From the NCBI GenBank assembly GCA_028023455.1, contig JAQFVV010006354.1:1130115-1194114 (forward strand): a DNA stretch of 64,000 bases, read 5' to 3'. This DNA is from Epiperipatus broadwayi (taxonomy: Eukaryota > Onychophora > Udeonychophora > Euonychophora > Peripatidae). Positions 22,131 through 34,867 of the stretch are shown here, one piece after another. Within the stretch, counting starts at the first letter, position 1. Each line of letters starts with the position of its first letter. Position numbers and translations under genes: made by a program. The notes under the pieces are model-generated. The model searched no databases and was not told the DNA's origin. It saw nothing but the letters and a program-made list of their open reading frames with translations.

Positions 22131-24375
22131 AAGGTCTTTCATATTAAAGCAATCTTGTATCGTGTTTATATTTCGACAATTTCTTTGATTCAAGAAAAAT
22201 ATTTCGATAAACTGACAATCAATTCATATATCTGAAAGCATGTTGTTATATCCCCCTTTATAATTATAATAATCTATTTTATTGCTGAAGTAATTTTACT
22301 TTTAATATTAGAATATTCTTTTATACTTATGAGAGTTATTTATTTTATGGCTTTAATTGATATTTCACTGTTATATTTTCCTTTATCATAAGTAATTTCT
22401 TTTCCGTATTTTTTACTTGAGATATTTATTTTGTTCAAAATAAAATATATACACATTATTTATAAAATTAGTTGAATATTTATTAGTTAATTGTTGTTTT
22501 ATTGTATGCCATCTCTGCAGCAATTTTAAATAGAATATCAGCAGTGACCTCAATCAAAGCCGATTAGGATTTGAAACAAATTTCAAATTATAGCTTAAAT
22601 TCATTGGATTACTTTTAAAAATTAAAGATGGATTTTGTTTGTCTGCTGTAACAATTTAACTTGTTATTCACTAATTGATTATGACCACTCGTGTTGAACT
22701 ATTAAGTATACCACATTCCTGAAATATATTTTTTGTATCGTCAAATTATAAGTTAACTCTTGTATGGCCTTTAGTCACATGATTCTGGCTGCCAATTTTC
22801 TCATCATTCCCCTCTCTCTCTTACTAATTAAAAAATATATAGTTTCTTAATAATTAAATTATATTAGTCTGTCTTTCCTTATTTCTGTCTTCACATATAA
22901 AATTTTCAATATAACTTTCACCTTTCAATCGTTTAACAATTTTAACATTAACTTTTTTAAATTTTATTTGTTCTAGATCAAAATTTTTCTGAATATCTAT
23001 TTAAAATCGTTTACTTAAATAAAGATAAATCGAAATTATCCATATTTAATATTTTTTTAAAGTAAAGTACCACATACTTTCACATTATCTAATATAACAT
23101 AAATCACTCGCTCTCTTTTCTTTTTCATATTTACAGCGAATTCCACTTCACTAGTACTTTTGACATTTGTCCTTTATATTAAAGTGTATTCCAATTTTCA
23201 AATCAATTGTCATTTCACTTTTATTTAATAACACAAAATCCAGTCTTTCTTGATAAAAAAAAAAGATATATAATGACCGAATGCAAAATAAAAAAGATTC
23301 ACGAATGGTATCTTAAATCCTTACAAGTTTTAGCACTCTCAATCATTAGACTTCTGTTAATAACTTGTTTAATGACTATATTGCCTCTAGAGAGTAAATG
23401 CATATTTTCTTTAGATGACACGATTTTACAAAAGAGCATAGTATTTTTTGATCTTAAATTTAAAGGTTAAAAAAAAACCTATAAATTCATCAAAATGGAT
23501 ATTTTGTATATATACTGTAATGAAAAACTTCATTTTAAGTCTACTGCAGTTAGTTAGCTAACAGGAAGAAAATTAATGAAAGGTTTATCATTAACAACAA
23601 AATATAAGCTAGCCATCTAAATGCTACACAATAAAATTTTAATCACATTTTATTTAATTTCACAAATATGTATAGATATCAGTGGCAGCTAGTATCTAAA
23701 AACTGCAACATTGCAGAACCACAAAAAAAAAAAAACAAACAACAACTTTGAAATGTAATTTGCTTCAAATATCAATCATATAAAAATTATTTAACATTTA
23801 TGCATAATTATAATTTAAATACATTAATTAGACCATTTTATAAAAGAAATATTTTAACTGATGCTTGAGATTCTGTTTAAAAATGCTGCTAATTATAGAA
23901 GTGTCAGAAACATTATATTCAGTGAATATCTACAAGTTCTATTACAATTCATTTGCACTTATCAATACATGCAACAAATGCCAGGGAAACGGTCATTTGG
24001 GCAGATTCAGTTGTTACTTGAAAGTGGTATGTCTATCGATTCTGGTTTCTTTGGAGAAAATAAAATTTTTGACTTTTACAAAGCTATTTAGGATATCTTT
24101 AGCATTTTCATTGAGGATTAACAAGAAAATATTATTTTCTCTTGTAATTAACATTTATAAATTGAGATATATGTATATTTATTAACAAAATAATAAAAGC
24201 AGCTTTGATTTTATAAATATAAAATGTGTTTTAAATTAAAAATTATATTCAACAATAAATTAAATAATCAACTTTTTTTGGTAAAAAAATCATATATTAT
24301 ATATATATTCAAAATATCTAAAAATTAAACATTATTTTAAATAATAGGGAGTTCTGCTCCCTACACTTTCAGCAT

Positions 24376-24567
24376 TGGTAATATTAGTAAAATTGGGAAT
24401 GGATGGAGCTTTAGTTGATATTATTAAGAAATTATATAAAATAATTACTATAAGTATCAATTAGGGGATATAGAATCAGTTAAAGTTAAAAATGGGATGG
24501 AAATAAGGCAAGGTTGCTCTATGTCATCTATTTTGTTTTTGTTGCATTTGAGAGAAATGGAGTTTAA
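24376..24567 (+). pseudogene. Reverse transcriptase fragment of a non-LTR element
   Basis: Two frames read LGMDGALVDIIKKLYK and then, after a shift, VKVKNGMEIRQGCSMSSILF. The second matches the well-known RT block with RQGC followed by a small-residue turn and an ILF ending. The catalytic palm does not follow; the sequence passes instead into the dispersed repeat Z. This is a short relic only. Confidence 0.7.
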
Positions 24568-24965
24568 CAGACTAGACTTCACATTACCAGAAGAAAGGGA
24601 ACACATCTCACTACAGTCAGGCCTAGAGTCTTTGGGTAGGATGCAGAGAATAACTCAAATAAGTATCTAACCAATGACTGTGTCTGTCTCAATGGGCTAG
24701 TTTTAATTTACAATTTTATTCAGGCACAATTTAGGCTGGTTCATCCAGATATCATTCCTCTTTCAGGTCCTATTACACATGGGAATGCAAACCCAGGGAT
24801 AAATTTGCTTTTAACTGTCTTCAGGGATGATTCTTACTTAGGATGACAATTATATCTATTCAATTAATCCCACTATTAAATCATATACATATTGAAAATG
24901 TGTATGAGTATATATGTATGTATATAACCAAATAAGGCAATGGATAGTATATGAGTGGTTTTTTA
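24568..24965. repeat. Dispersed repeat Z, copy 1 (uninterrupted)
   Basis: This segment matches 34470-34760 and then 39370-39485. Shared landmarks are CTAACCAATGA, TGTGTCTGTCTCAATGG, CACAATTTAGGCTGGT, ATTTGCTTTT, CTATTCAATTAA and CATACATATTGAAAATG... ending near TGGTTTTTT. It carries no coding motif that I recognise. It shows the state of the site before the Penelope-like element entered copy 2. Confidence 0.85.
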
Positions 24966-26300
24966 TAAACTAGAGACCAATTGAATTTTTTTCTTCATTC
25001 AAAATAACATTCTATTAACAAGTGAAATTCAAAATCTTTTGACAATAAAAATACTATTCTGTGTGTTGAGCATGCAATTCTACCATATCTTATTTAAATG
25101 CACTTAATGTTACAACCATTCCCATATGAAAGTTGCATATCTCAACATTCATTATTTACAAAACAAATTAAATGAGATAAAGCAAAAAGAATAATCATAA
25201 TTAAATTAAGTGCAAAGCTAGTTAACTAACTTGATAAATTATACGAGTACATACACATAATGTATTAGCCTTGTCATTCAGTTTCAGCTGTAGGTGATTG
25301 ATATTTCATTCTCTTGGGACCCCTACCTAAGTAATTGATAGTAAAGAATCATTCATGAGAAAGTTAGCCATTCAACAAAATAAAAACCAAAGTGTCTGCA
25401 ATTAATATGGAATAGTATATAAACTCTCACCTTTCATATTACATGACAGTAATGGTCTGATGTCAAGTCACCTTAAAGAAAGCAGATTTAGATTTTATTT
25501 GCATAAGAAATAACTTTGTCCAACTTAGCAAACTTCTCCATCTTTCTGTACAATGTTACTTTAAGCATCATGAACTATTCCTGAACAAGATACATTAAAA
25601 TGTCCAAGTGCAAAATAAACAACAAAGTAGAGTCTTCCACACAAAAAAATCTAAAATGAAATAAAAAAAAAAAGCTCATATCTCCTTCAATAATCTTGAT
25701 CAAAGTTACTGAATGTGGTGATAATGTCTCTTACAGATACAGTCTATCACTTCATTTCATCATACTAATATGACTCTTTTCTTGACTGCTTGAAACCTTC
25801 AGCAATGCATTCAGAATGATGTGGTCTCTAGTCGTGAAGTTGTTTTCTTTGCAAATCCATTTAGGCATTACAGGTGAGATGTTTGATGTTTTTCTGAGCA
25901 TTGATTATGTCAGCAAATTAAGTAATCATGCTTGACTGTCTAGAAGAGTAGAAATTTGTTCCTATGGCAATTCATTTAGCAGGATTGCATCATTTAATAA
26001 CTTATATATATATATATATATATATATGTTAAAACGAAGATTTGCACGGGTTAAATATATAAAATATATATTTGTGGGTATCAAACTTTAATACAATATC
26101 TGAGTTTACTTGTCACACAACCATCCAAGTCGAACGCAAATATTGATATTAAAGTTTTAACATGATACCTATATATATATATTATATATATATATATAAA
26201 GAAATTAATTAATTTACTTCAGCTGGTTATTGAGATTTAGTGAATAAAGCAAATAACACTCTTATCTCATAACTTTAATATATATATATATATATATTTA

Positions 26301-26340
<40 letters not shown>

Positions 26341-26943
26341 ACAATGTATTACCCCCCCTCCCTTTTAATAATGATGCATCTGTTATTTTTAACTATCAAT
26401 TCAAAATAAATTAATTTGATTCCTTTATATATTACTAAAAATAAGTAATCCTTTCTTTTTCAGAATTCAATTACAAGTTCATTTTAATTTTTGCAAAGTG
26501 AAAATTATATTATTCAAATTAAATCTTTGAATAAATCATCCATTTTTTGTTCTATCTTGTTATATTAATAGAACATAGTTGTCATAACGTTTGACGAATA
26601 ATGGATGAGAGTGTGAAAGAATGTTGTTAGCTTTTATATTACCATTAACTTTCATTTTCTAGCATACAAGTTCTTCAATTTCTTCTTTTTTTTAATGCAG
26701 CTGTCAATTTGTACACATACCTCCTGGTGATACACAAAACTAAAGTTATGTAGCAAGATTCTATCATAAAATTATGTAGTAAAACTTCATTCATTCTTTT
26801 ATTATATTTATTATTATTATTATTTTAAACACTTGGTTATTGATGTATTGACTTAACATCAGGTCATTGTTATGCCTACAGAGTTAAAGTCATAAGTCTT
26901 GACATTCTATACATTGGGAAATTCTTATGGTTAGCCCAAGATT

Positions 26944-26993
<50 letters not shown>

Positions 26994-27113
26994 TATACCA
27001 CAAATGAGCAGTGCTATATTAAAATTGCTGTGTACAATTTTTTAAAATAAATAAAAAAATGTACAATTATTCAAAAATAAAAATTTTCTGAAATAATGCG
27101 AAACTTTAAAATT
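24966..27113. other. Gene-poor stretch with TA microsatellites
   Basis: No coding region is supported. TA runs lie near 26003-26026, 26169-26197, 26278-26338 and, next to a CA run, 26945-26992. One MITE-like insertion lies at 26027-26162. Confidence 0.6.
26027..26162. mobile_element. MITE-like insertion in a TA microsatellite
   Basis: The ends TGTTAAAAC (26027-26035) and GTTTTAACA (26154-26162) are perfect 9-bp inverted repeats. Further imperfect pairing extends inward through AGATTTGC and GCAAATATT. TA runs lie on both sides, as expected for a TA-targeting DNA transposon relic. There is no coding capacity. The class is inferred. Confidence 0.45.
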
Positions 27114-27791
27114 ACCAATAAACATCACATGACTACCTCCTCTTATGCTTGTGTATAACTGTTGTTAAAACAGGCAAAACTAACTATATATATTGCCACA
27201 CACAGCACACTAGAGTAAGCAATGGATGCCAGAAGGCTTGTGCATAAAATCCCCATCTAGTGCCTACTCATCCAATATCCCCAGAGTAGTTTCTGGCTTA
27301 TGGCCTTCGTCAATGAGGAGCCTTGGATCTGAGAACACTGCACCTAGATCTTAGGATCTAATGCAACCCTCCTGCAACCATCTTTATCTCCATTTAACTA
27401 CAAAACTATGAGTCTTAAACTGAAAACACCTTAATGTTTTCAATCCAAGCCCTTTAGCTTATATAGTCATATGGGTCTGAAGCCAGTTCAGTACTCATAC
27501 ATTTTGGTGTCTTTGGTTCTTGAATAACCATAGCCACCACTATCCTATTAGGCAGGATTGGTTTTAAGCCAATAAACATCACATGACTACCTCCTCTTAT
27601 GCTTGTGCTCTCAGATCCAAGGGTACTCAATGACAAAGGCCATAAGCCAGAAACTAGTCTGGGGATATTGGATGAGTAGGCACTAGATGGGTATTTTATG
27701 CACAAGCCTTTTGGAATCCATTACTTACTCTAGCTTGCTGTGTGTGGCAATATATATATATATATATATATATTGCCACACACATATATAG

Positions 27792-27866
<75 letters not shown>

Positions 27867-28338
27867 CCTGTTTTAACAACAGTTATACACAAGCATAAGA
27901 GGAGGTAGTCATGTGATGTTTATTGGCTTAAAACCAGTCCTGCCTAATAGGATAGTGGTGGCTATGATTATTCAAAAACCAAAGACACCAAAATGTATGG
28001 GTACTAAACTGGCTTCAGACCCATATGACTATATAAGCTAAAGGGCTTGGATTGAAAACATTAAGGTGTTTTCAGTTTTAGACTCATAGTTATGTAGTTA
28101 AATAGAGATAAAGAGTGATTGCTGGAGGGTTGGATTAGATCCTAAGATCTAGGTGCAGTGCTCTCAGATCCAAGGTTCTTCACTGACAAAGGCCATAAGC
28201 CAGAAAGTAGTCTGGGGATATTGGATGAGTAGGCACTAGATGGGGATTTTATGCACAAGTCTTCTGGCATCCATTGCTTACTCTAGCTTGCTGTGTGTGG
28301 CAATATATATATATATAGTGAGTTTTGCCTGTTTTAAG
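27114..28338. repeat. Repeat X cluster: copies in both orientations
   Basis: The full plus copy runs from GTTTTGCCTGTTTTAAC at 27861 to TGTGTGTGGCAAT at 28304. A nearly complete minus copy lies at 27194-27608, and a minus fragment of the start lies at 27114-27181. A plus fragment of the end lies at 27609-27751, and a new plus start appears at 28319-28338. TA runs and a GA run (27824-27860) separate the copies. The minus copy and the plus copy can pair over about 410 bp. A frame at 27454-27705 is an accident of this repeat. Confidence 0.9.
27784..27860. repeat. Compound TA/GA microsatellite
   Basis: A TA run (to about 27823) passes directly into a GA run (27824-27860) that ends at the start of the full plus copy of repeat X. 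Confidence 0.95.
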
Positions 28339-31099
28339 TTTTAAATTGATTAGTAAATAATAAAATCACTAAGTTATCCATAAATAACGGAGTAAAAACA
28401 TCTTATTTGGAAATAAATTTATAAAGGTCTAAAGAGTTTTTATTATTATTAGTTTAAACAAAATGCACTTCACTAAGGAAAAGAAATAATCTATAGAAGT
28501 TTAAATAGTTTTAAACTTTTGCATAAATGTCATTTATCAGTAAAAGTTACAATTAATTAATAGAAGGGGGAGAGGGTTTGGTTTAAAAACATTAAAAATA
28601 AAAGTTTAAAGATTGAGTGAAAGAGAGAAGAAATTAACTTAAAAAAATTAAGAGTAGTTGAATTGCAAATAATTAAGAGTTAAAAGTATGACAATTTAAA
28701 CTATAAATCATTTACACAAAATTAAAGGTTCTTTTTTTAATTTAGTTTAAAGAAAAAAGTCATCTTTAAAACTAAGTAATGAGTTGATTTAATATATATA
28801 TATATATGTGTGTGTAAATAGTGAATGATTGTAAATATAAGAAATAGTAAAATAAATGTGTGAGTGTTGATAAAATAAATGTGTGCAGGTTAAAAATATT
28901 AAAAATATAATGAAATATGAAAGTTAAAAATTAAAAACCAGATGAAAGCATATAATTGGAATTTCCCTCAAGGATTGAAAATCCATAAACAACAGAATTA
29001 GCAATGGCTACCAATTGAAAACAGGATTAGAATGTTATCAGAATTTAATCAAAAACAGTGGAGGAATTTCAACAATGGATATAACTGGCAGATATAAAAA
29101 CTAATTAACAAAGTGACAACAGGTCATCATATAAATAAAGTGAGAATCAGTCAGTCAATGTATTCTTCAATCAGTCAGTTATACAATCAGTTTCTCTATG
29201 CATCCAGAGTGAGTGTTTTTTATAACAATGCAGAGTTAGCAGCCATAGGAAGCATACAGCTGGACTCTAGTCTTAGTCCAATAAAACAGCAGCAACCTGC
29301 CTGGGAAAAGTGACACATGCCTAATAACTTGAAACTGCCAGAAATATCTAGCTGTCTTGACTAATAGTATCATGAAATAGTAATCATAGAAACCTCCACA
29401 AACCTCAAATCCAACTGGTTGGTAAAACTCACCTAAAGCAGCCAACAGAAGAATTTAATATCCAAAATCCTATAGGTAATAATAAACATTTTTTATTTCC
29501 ATTTATGATATTAAAGTAACCATTGCAATAATTTGAAGCATCCAGAGTCAGTAAAACAAATGAACTTTTTTTATAGCATGCATAAACAAACTATTGATGT
29601 GTGTGTTTTAAATGTTTTGTGTTTATTTAATACTCTTGTTATATTATATTATATTGTGTGATTTATTGAGATTGTATATAGTTATATATAAAATCATTGT
29701 TTAAGTTAATTAAAATTTTATAGTAGTAGTTTCTAAATTATATTAGTAAACATTGAATGCTTGTAATAATTTTAATGCTCAATTATATTACTATTGTATA
29801 TCTTATTATAATATGTGTGTGCCTGAGGTTATTATAAATCATTGTCTAATTTAATTAAGATTTTATAAAAGTAGTTTAAAATTTACAATAATAAACATTT
29901 AGTCAAAATAAATTATCTTTAAGCTTAATATTTGTTGATCAATTCTTTTAAAGTAACAGTATATTATATTATAATTTTCATTGAGCTAGTTGGGATATCT
30001 TAGGCACTGAATTAGTTTACCATTGTTCAAAGTGCATTATTTATTTCAGTAATTAACTGGTACCCGGAGTTTACTCCGAGACAAAAAAGTGCTTTGAATG
30101 ATAGGTGTTGAATTCTTCAGCTGAGAAGATATCTGTGTGTGAAAATGTGGTCTTAGTTATGGGTACTCTCTTCTCTGCCTAAGAGACTGTGGTGGTGCAA
30201 TAATTAAATTGCATTGTTGCAGATTGGATTAATAAATGTGTATCATATTTTTTGTATAAAAAGATCTTATAATTTTGTTTTCACAAGTTTAGATTTTTTA
30301 TTTAAAGAGTCAAAAGTTCATGCTAGAGTTTTAGTTTACCAAATGATCTAACACTGCACCCAATTCAATATATAAGATTTTACCAAATGTTTTTTTGCAT
30401 TTCTTTATAACCAATAAACTATTTCATTGAGATGTTATCTAAAGTTTAAATAAAGTAAACTCTTATCATGTGGGTGTGTATATATACATGGTTATATTAT
30501 AAGATGTTTAATAATGTGTATTTAAACATTTACTACATTGCTTATGTTCAAATGCTTTAAATTTGTTGCTGTGAATATTTGCAGGATAATCAAGATAGAA
30601 TTGTGGGTTGTCCTTACAATTCCCCCATACTTACAGGGCTAAATTTTTAAGCTATCAAATTTGAACACTTCACTGAGGTGTGCATAGTTATTGCATTGGA
30701 CTAATTTTTTATTATTATTATAGGGCAGTTATAACATCTATTTATTTTGGTTCCCTAACATATCCAATTATCTTCACATCCTTCTCTAATTTCTTTATGA
30801 TTTTTGTCATGCTACAATAAGATTTCTATATGGGCCTTTCTTTTTTCATTACTAACATTATGATGGTTGTAGGGTTCAAACTTGACAATCCCTGTGTCTC
30901 TGTTACAGAAAAACATATCCAAAATCATCAACTTTCATCTTGTTCTTTTTGAGGCTTATTTCATTTCTATAAGGACTGAACAGAATATTGGAGTGTCCAT
31001 CATTTTGCATGGATCAGCTCCTATATCTCAGTTGGTTCTGAAGTATTCCAGTAACTGATTTAATACCACATCTGGATATACTCTCATCATTCCAACTAA

Positions 31100-31155
<56 letters not shown>

Positions 31156-31239
31156 TGCCACTTTCACTTCTGATATAGTCTTCTTTACTCTCCATTTTTT
31201 AGCTAATACTTATGCTTATGTATAATCTTATATATAAAT
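28339..31239. other. Gene-poor stretch between repeat X and element D
   Basis: The only frame of note (29113-29313, plus, 66 codons) has no recognisable motif. A small hairpin CGGAG-TTTA-CTCCG lies at 30065-30078, followed by ACAAAAAAG. A TA run covers 31102-31152. The 3' LTR of element D would be expected here, but I could not match it to the sequence above 34.0 kb. Confidence 0.45.
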
Positions 31240-33983
31240 AAGCTATGTGAGTTAGGGCCTATTCTAAGTGACCAATATATGATTTTAAAATTAATATCTT
31301 CCATCTCAATCCAAAACACATTTGTATCTGTTTGTTTTACAATGGTGTACATTTTCATATACTGTTGACAAAACTTTTGATATATGTTTTTAAGTGGCTA
31401 CTTGGTTGGGAGGGTTTGACAAAAACTTTGTACCCAATCTTGAAATTGTATTTACCCTCTTTTTCATCTTTGTTTCTTTTTTGATTCTTATCCAGCAATT
31501 GCTAATGTGCCATTTGAATATTTTTCTCCATGTCATACTGCAGATATCTACCTAAAGTTTGGTACTTGACAAATAATGAAGTTCATATTACACTCTGGGT
31601 TGGCTTGACTAGTATGTCTTCCATGCATGGGGGAAATAATCAGAAGTTAAAGTTTAATGTAGCATGTAGGTGCCTACATCTGTGGCCTATTATTTTTGTG
31701 TACCCTTTATTTGTCAGTACTTTTGTCATTGTCAAAAAATTTTTTGTTACACATATACACTTATTCTCTTTCAACAATATTATAGTGGATTCAGTTATCA
31801 TGAACAGTCTGTTTTCATGTTACAATGGTAGAAACACCTAAAGTCCTTCCTTAACATGTGCTTTTCCATTTAAGCACTATCACTTATGTGCCTAACAAAG
31901 GTAAAGCAACTTTTGTATGTATTGCATAGCTTATCACATTGAAAACCCTTTAGCTTAGTGGACTGCAATATAATCATCTCCATTCTCATACTATAACCTT
32001 CCATATTCTAATCATCTTCTGGACTATAGAAAAAATTCAAATGCCATAATGCATAACTAAGATGATCAAGTGCATTGATTTTACCTATGTCCCCAAAATT
32101 GGTTTTTTTGAAGTGTTAGTTTTCTTCTGAGATAGTCATTTGAGCTAGCAACAACTTATTCTCAATATTGCCATTACATTAATAAATTTTGGGTTGATAG
32201 GAAAGCTTAGATTCTAGGTAATGATTATTCAAGTTATTCTGGGTTTCTTGGCTGAGCAATTCAGTCATTTCTGTGGTACTTGCAGGCAGGGTCCTATGTG
32301 AGCACTGGCATCACTTCAACATGTATTTCATATTATTTCTTCTAAATTAGGGCCGAGAGAATGATTTTCTAATCCATATTCAGAGAACGATAATGTCCAA
32401 CCAGTGGAAAATTCAGGGCTGACTGATATTTCAGTAATGAAAGAATGTTAAGTACCTTGAGTGGATTCAAAAATGAAAGCAGACAAATCCTTTCATGATA
32501 TAATGACTTGTCACTGTTTATCTGAACTGCAAATGATAATATTGACATCTCTTTTACAGGTAAAAGACCAATTTCCAATGGTTAAACATGTTGATCCAGG
32601 TGAAAATAGAATAGATTGACTGAAAGTACCAAGCTTAACTTGATTATGTGCATCATATAATTTTTCAAAAAACTGTTCATGAGCTTCATGATCATCTGAG
32701 GCATCTTTTGAGATGCATCCAAGGTACATAATAATAAATTTTCTATTTATAATAAACTGAAAACAGCCTATATTATTATTGGATAACTCCAAAATTGCAG
32801 CATCACTCCAAACATACAGGTCATATTGATCAAGAGCAATGCACCAGTTACACCAATGATAAGATTTAATTGGTAGTATCCATTTTCATCTTCCATTGTA
32901 GCTCTTTACCTTCCTCATTGTCCAATGCTGTGGAAATTGCTCCAATGTTGTCTCCTTTGTCTTTCATTTATGTGGAGTTTATTGGAGGTGCCAACATTTT
33001 GACATCCCTGTCAGTTGCTTTTTCCTTGCAATACTGAGGAAGCACATGGTTGATCTTGGCCTGTTGCACCCCAACAACTAATATATTCTTACTTAGTTGG
33101 AATTCAATAATTTCAAATTTTCAAGTAGTTGCTTCATCTAAGTGCTTTAGATTTTAGCCTAAGGTTTATACTTCCACATTGAGCCTAATGGAGAGGTGGT
33201 CCAATTTTGCATGGATAATCTGTAGTTTCTTTTGAACTTCATCCTGGTGCCTCCCTTGGCCTTCATGCACTTATTCTATGAAAGTTTAGTGGGTTTGACA
33301 CACATTTTTGTATTTGGTGACCAGCTGACTTGTAATGCTATCCCTAAATTCTGTGAAATGCTTCTGACATTGTACATCCCCTTTCATCCATTTCTTTCCT
33401 TATCATTTCCACCTTTGTTTTTTATTCTGTATTATATTTTTGCACATATGCACATATTCTAGTTTTTAGAGACAATCATCTTATATGCTCAGACAGTTTA
33501 CATTCAACATTTTTTATTTTCTGTCTTCATTCATATCTCCACTCTATCAATGTCTCATTTCAAATTTTATCTTAAACAATTCATACTCTCTTCTATCTTA
33601 CTCTTAATTCTTTTCTCCGAAATGTTTATGGCAGCCTTCATTCTTGTCTCCAACCTGTTCATTTTTACATCCATGATCAGCACACAACTTTGTAACATCT
33701 GCTCCATCAGAATCATTTCTCCCATAACCCATGCTACTTTGATTCTGGTTGCTTGAGTCATTTCATTGGTAGGGATCTCTTGAATTTGAAATACTGGTCT
33801 CTTTTTCCATGCCTGTGGAGAGTGTCTGGTTACAGTCATAGATAGCCCAGGTATCTGTCTATAAAAAGACCCTTCCTCATTACTGATAGAATCATCTACC
33901 ATTTCATTGTAATAAGCACTTTGTGGCTCTTCAACATATTCCATTTTTATATTTAATAAGTGATTTCTACTGCTAAGAAACAT
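31240..33983 (-). pseudogene. Element D: decayed Ty3/Gypsy gag-pol on the minus strand
   Basis: Read from 33983 downward. A Gag N-terminal part (33983-33567, 138 codons) ends in a Glu/Lys/Met-rich coiled coil. Further gag remains around 33300-33100 include KLQIIHAKLDHL and NLKHLDEATT, which match EMKATHAILDQF and DLKHLDEALNQ in element C and so place D in the same family. At 32792-32511 a region with YLGCISKDASDDHEAHEQFF resembles the part of Gypsy RT around and after the catalytic aspartates, with the active-site aspartates lost. Near 31440-31400, YNFKIGYKVFVK matches the integrase C-terminal motif FKVGHKVLIK of C. The gag-to-RT distance is too short, so parts are deleted. No LTRs were identified. 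Confidence 0.65.
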
Positions 33984-34469
33984 AAAAACACTTTTTATTA
34001 GGTAAATATAAGATTATTTCTTTTTTTAAGACTACTAATAGTTGAACATCATAGGATCTTCTGCTACCTCTTGCTATTCTGCATTGGTATTTTATTACTT
34101 CTAACATTTGATGCTTTCATTTCTGTGTATATGATTTTACTTTTTTTATTAACCCATCCCTTTTACAACCCTCAATCTTAAGCAATTTTATTGACTAGTT
34201 ATTTAGTTATGATCTCAGTTTATCAGTTCATACCCATCAGTTAACTGTTTCATCCTAAGTTAATCTTTTGTGGTTTACCAATTGGTTGTCCCAGTAGTAA
34301 ACTCATGGTGTTGTATATTGTAGATTTTTAGAGGTTACATTTCCAAAAAAAACAAAATTTTGCTCACCCATCCATTGGTTGGACTTCCCAAAAAAACTAT
34401 CATTTATGGTTGCTAAAACATAATTCTCAAAATCCATTATTTCAAGGCCCAAAGTTGGCTGCACCAAAG
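33984..34469. other. Gene-free stretch above element D
   Basis: No coding or repeat feature is identified. It should contain the leader or 5' LTR remains of element D, but I could not match it to the other side. Confidence 0.4.
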
Positions 34470-34760
34470 TATAACAGACCAGACTTCATACTATCAGAAG
34501 AGAGGGAGCATATCTCACTATAATCAGGCATAGGCTAATTCAGTAGGATGCAGAAAATGATTCAATAAAGTGTCTAACCAATGATTGTGTCTGTCTCAAT
34601 GGATTGGATCTAAATTACAATTATATTCAGACACAATTTAGGCTGGTACATCCAGATTTTATCCTTCTTTTGGGTCTTATTACATCTTGGAATTTAAACA
34701 CAGGGAGAAATTTGCTTTTGACTCTCTTCAGGGATGAATCTTACATAGGATGCTAATTAT
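34470..34760. repeat. Dispersed repeat Z, copy 2, left half
   Basis: This half matches 24573-24860 in order up to GGATGCTAATTAT. The match then breaks at a TA palindrome and the Penelope-like element, and resumes at 39370 with CTATTCAATTAA. Confidence 0.85.
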
Positions 34761-34796
34761 CTAACTTATATATATATATATATATATATATAAGTT

Positions 34797-34862
<66 letters not shown>
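34759..34862. repeat. TA palindrome and long TA microsatellite
   Basis: ATCTAACTTATA...TATAAGTTAGAT at 34759-34800 is a perfect 42-bp palindrome with a TA core. An uninterrupted TA run of about 60 bases follows, and then the inverted Penelope-like fragment. Confidence 0.9.
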
Positions 34863-34866
<4 letters not shown>

Positions 34867-34867
34867 T

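Larger units (their letters stand above)
19711..24375. other. Gene-poor AT-rich stretch
   Basis: Short frames occur on both strands, but none has a recognisable motif or more than about 106 codons. Apart from the tandem repeat at 19.9-20.26 kb and the hairpin at 22.1 kb, I see nothing I can name. Confidence 0.5.

Noticed and set aside
23861-24185. Two overlapping plus-strand frames of 76 and 106 codons
   Set aside because: Overlapping frames in AT-rich DNA with no motif; length is within chance expectation.
29113-29313. 66-codon frame with Gln-rich end
   Set aside because: No family resemblance, and no flanking coding signal or second exon that I can support.
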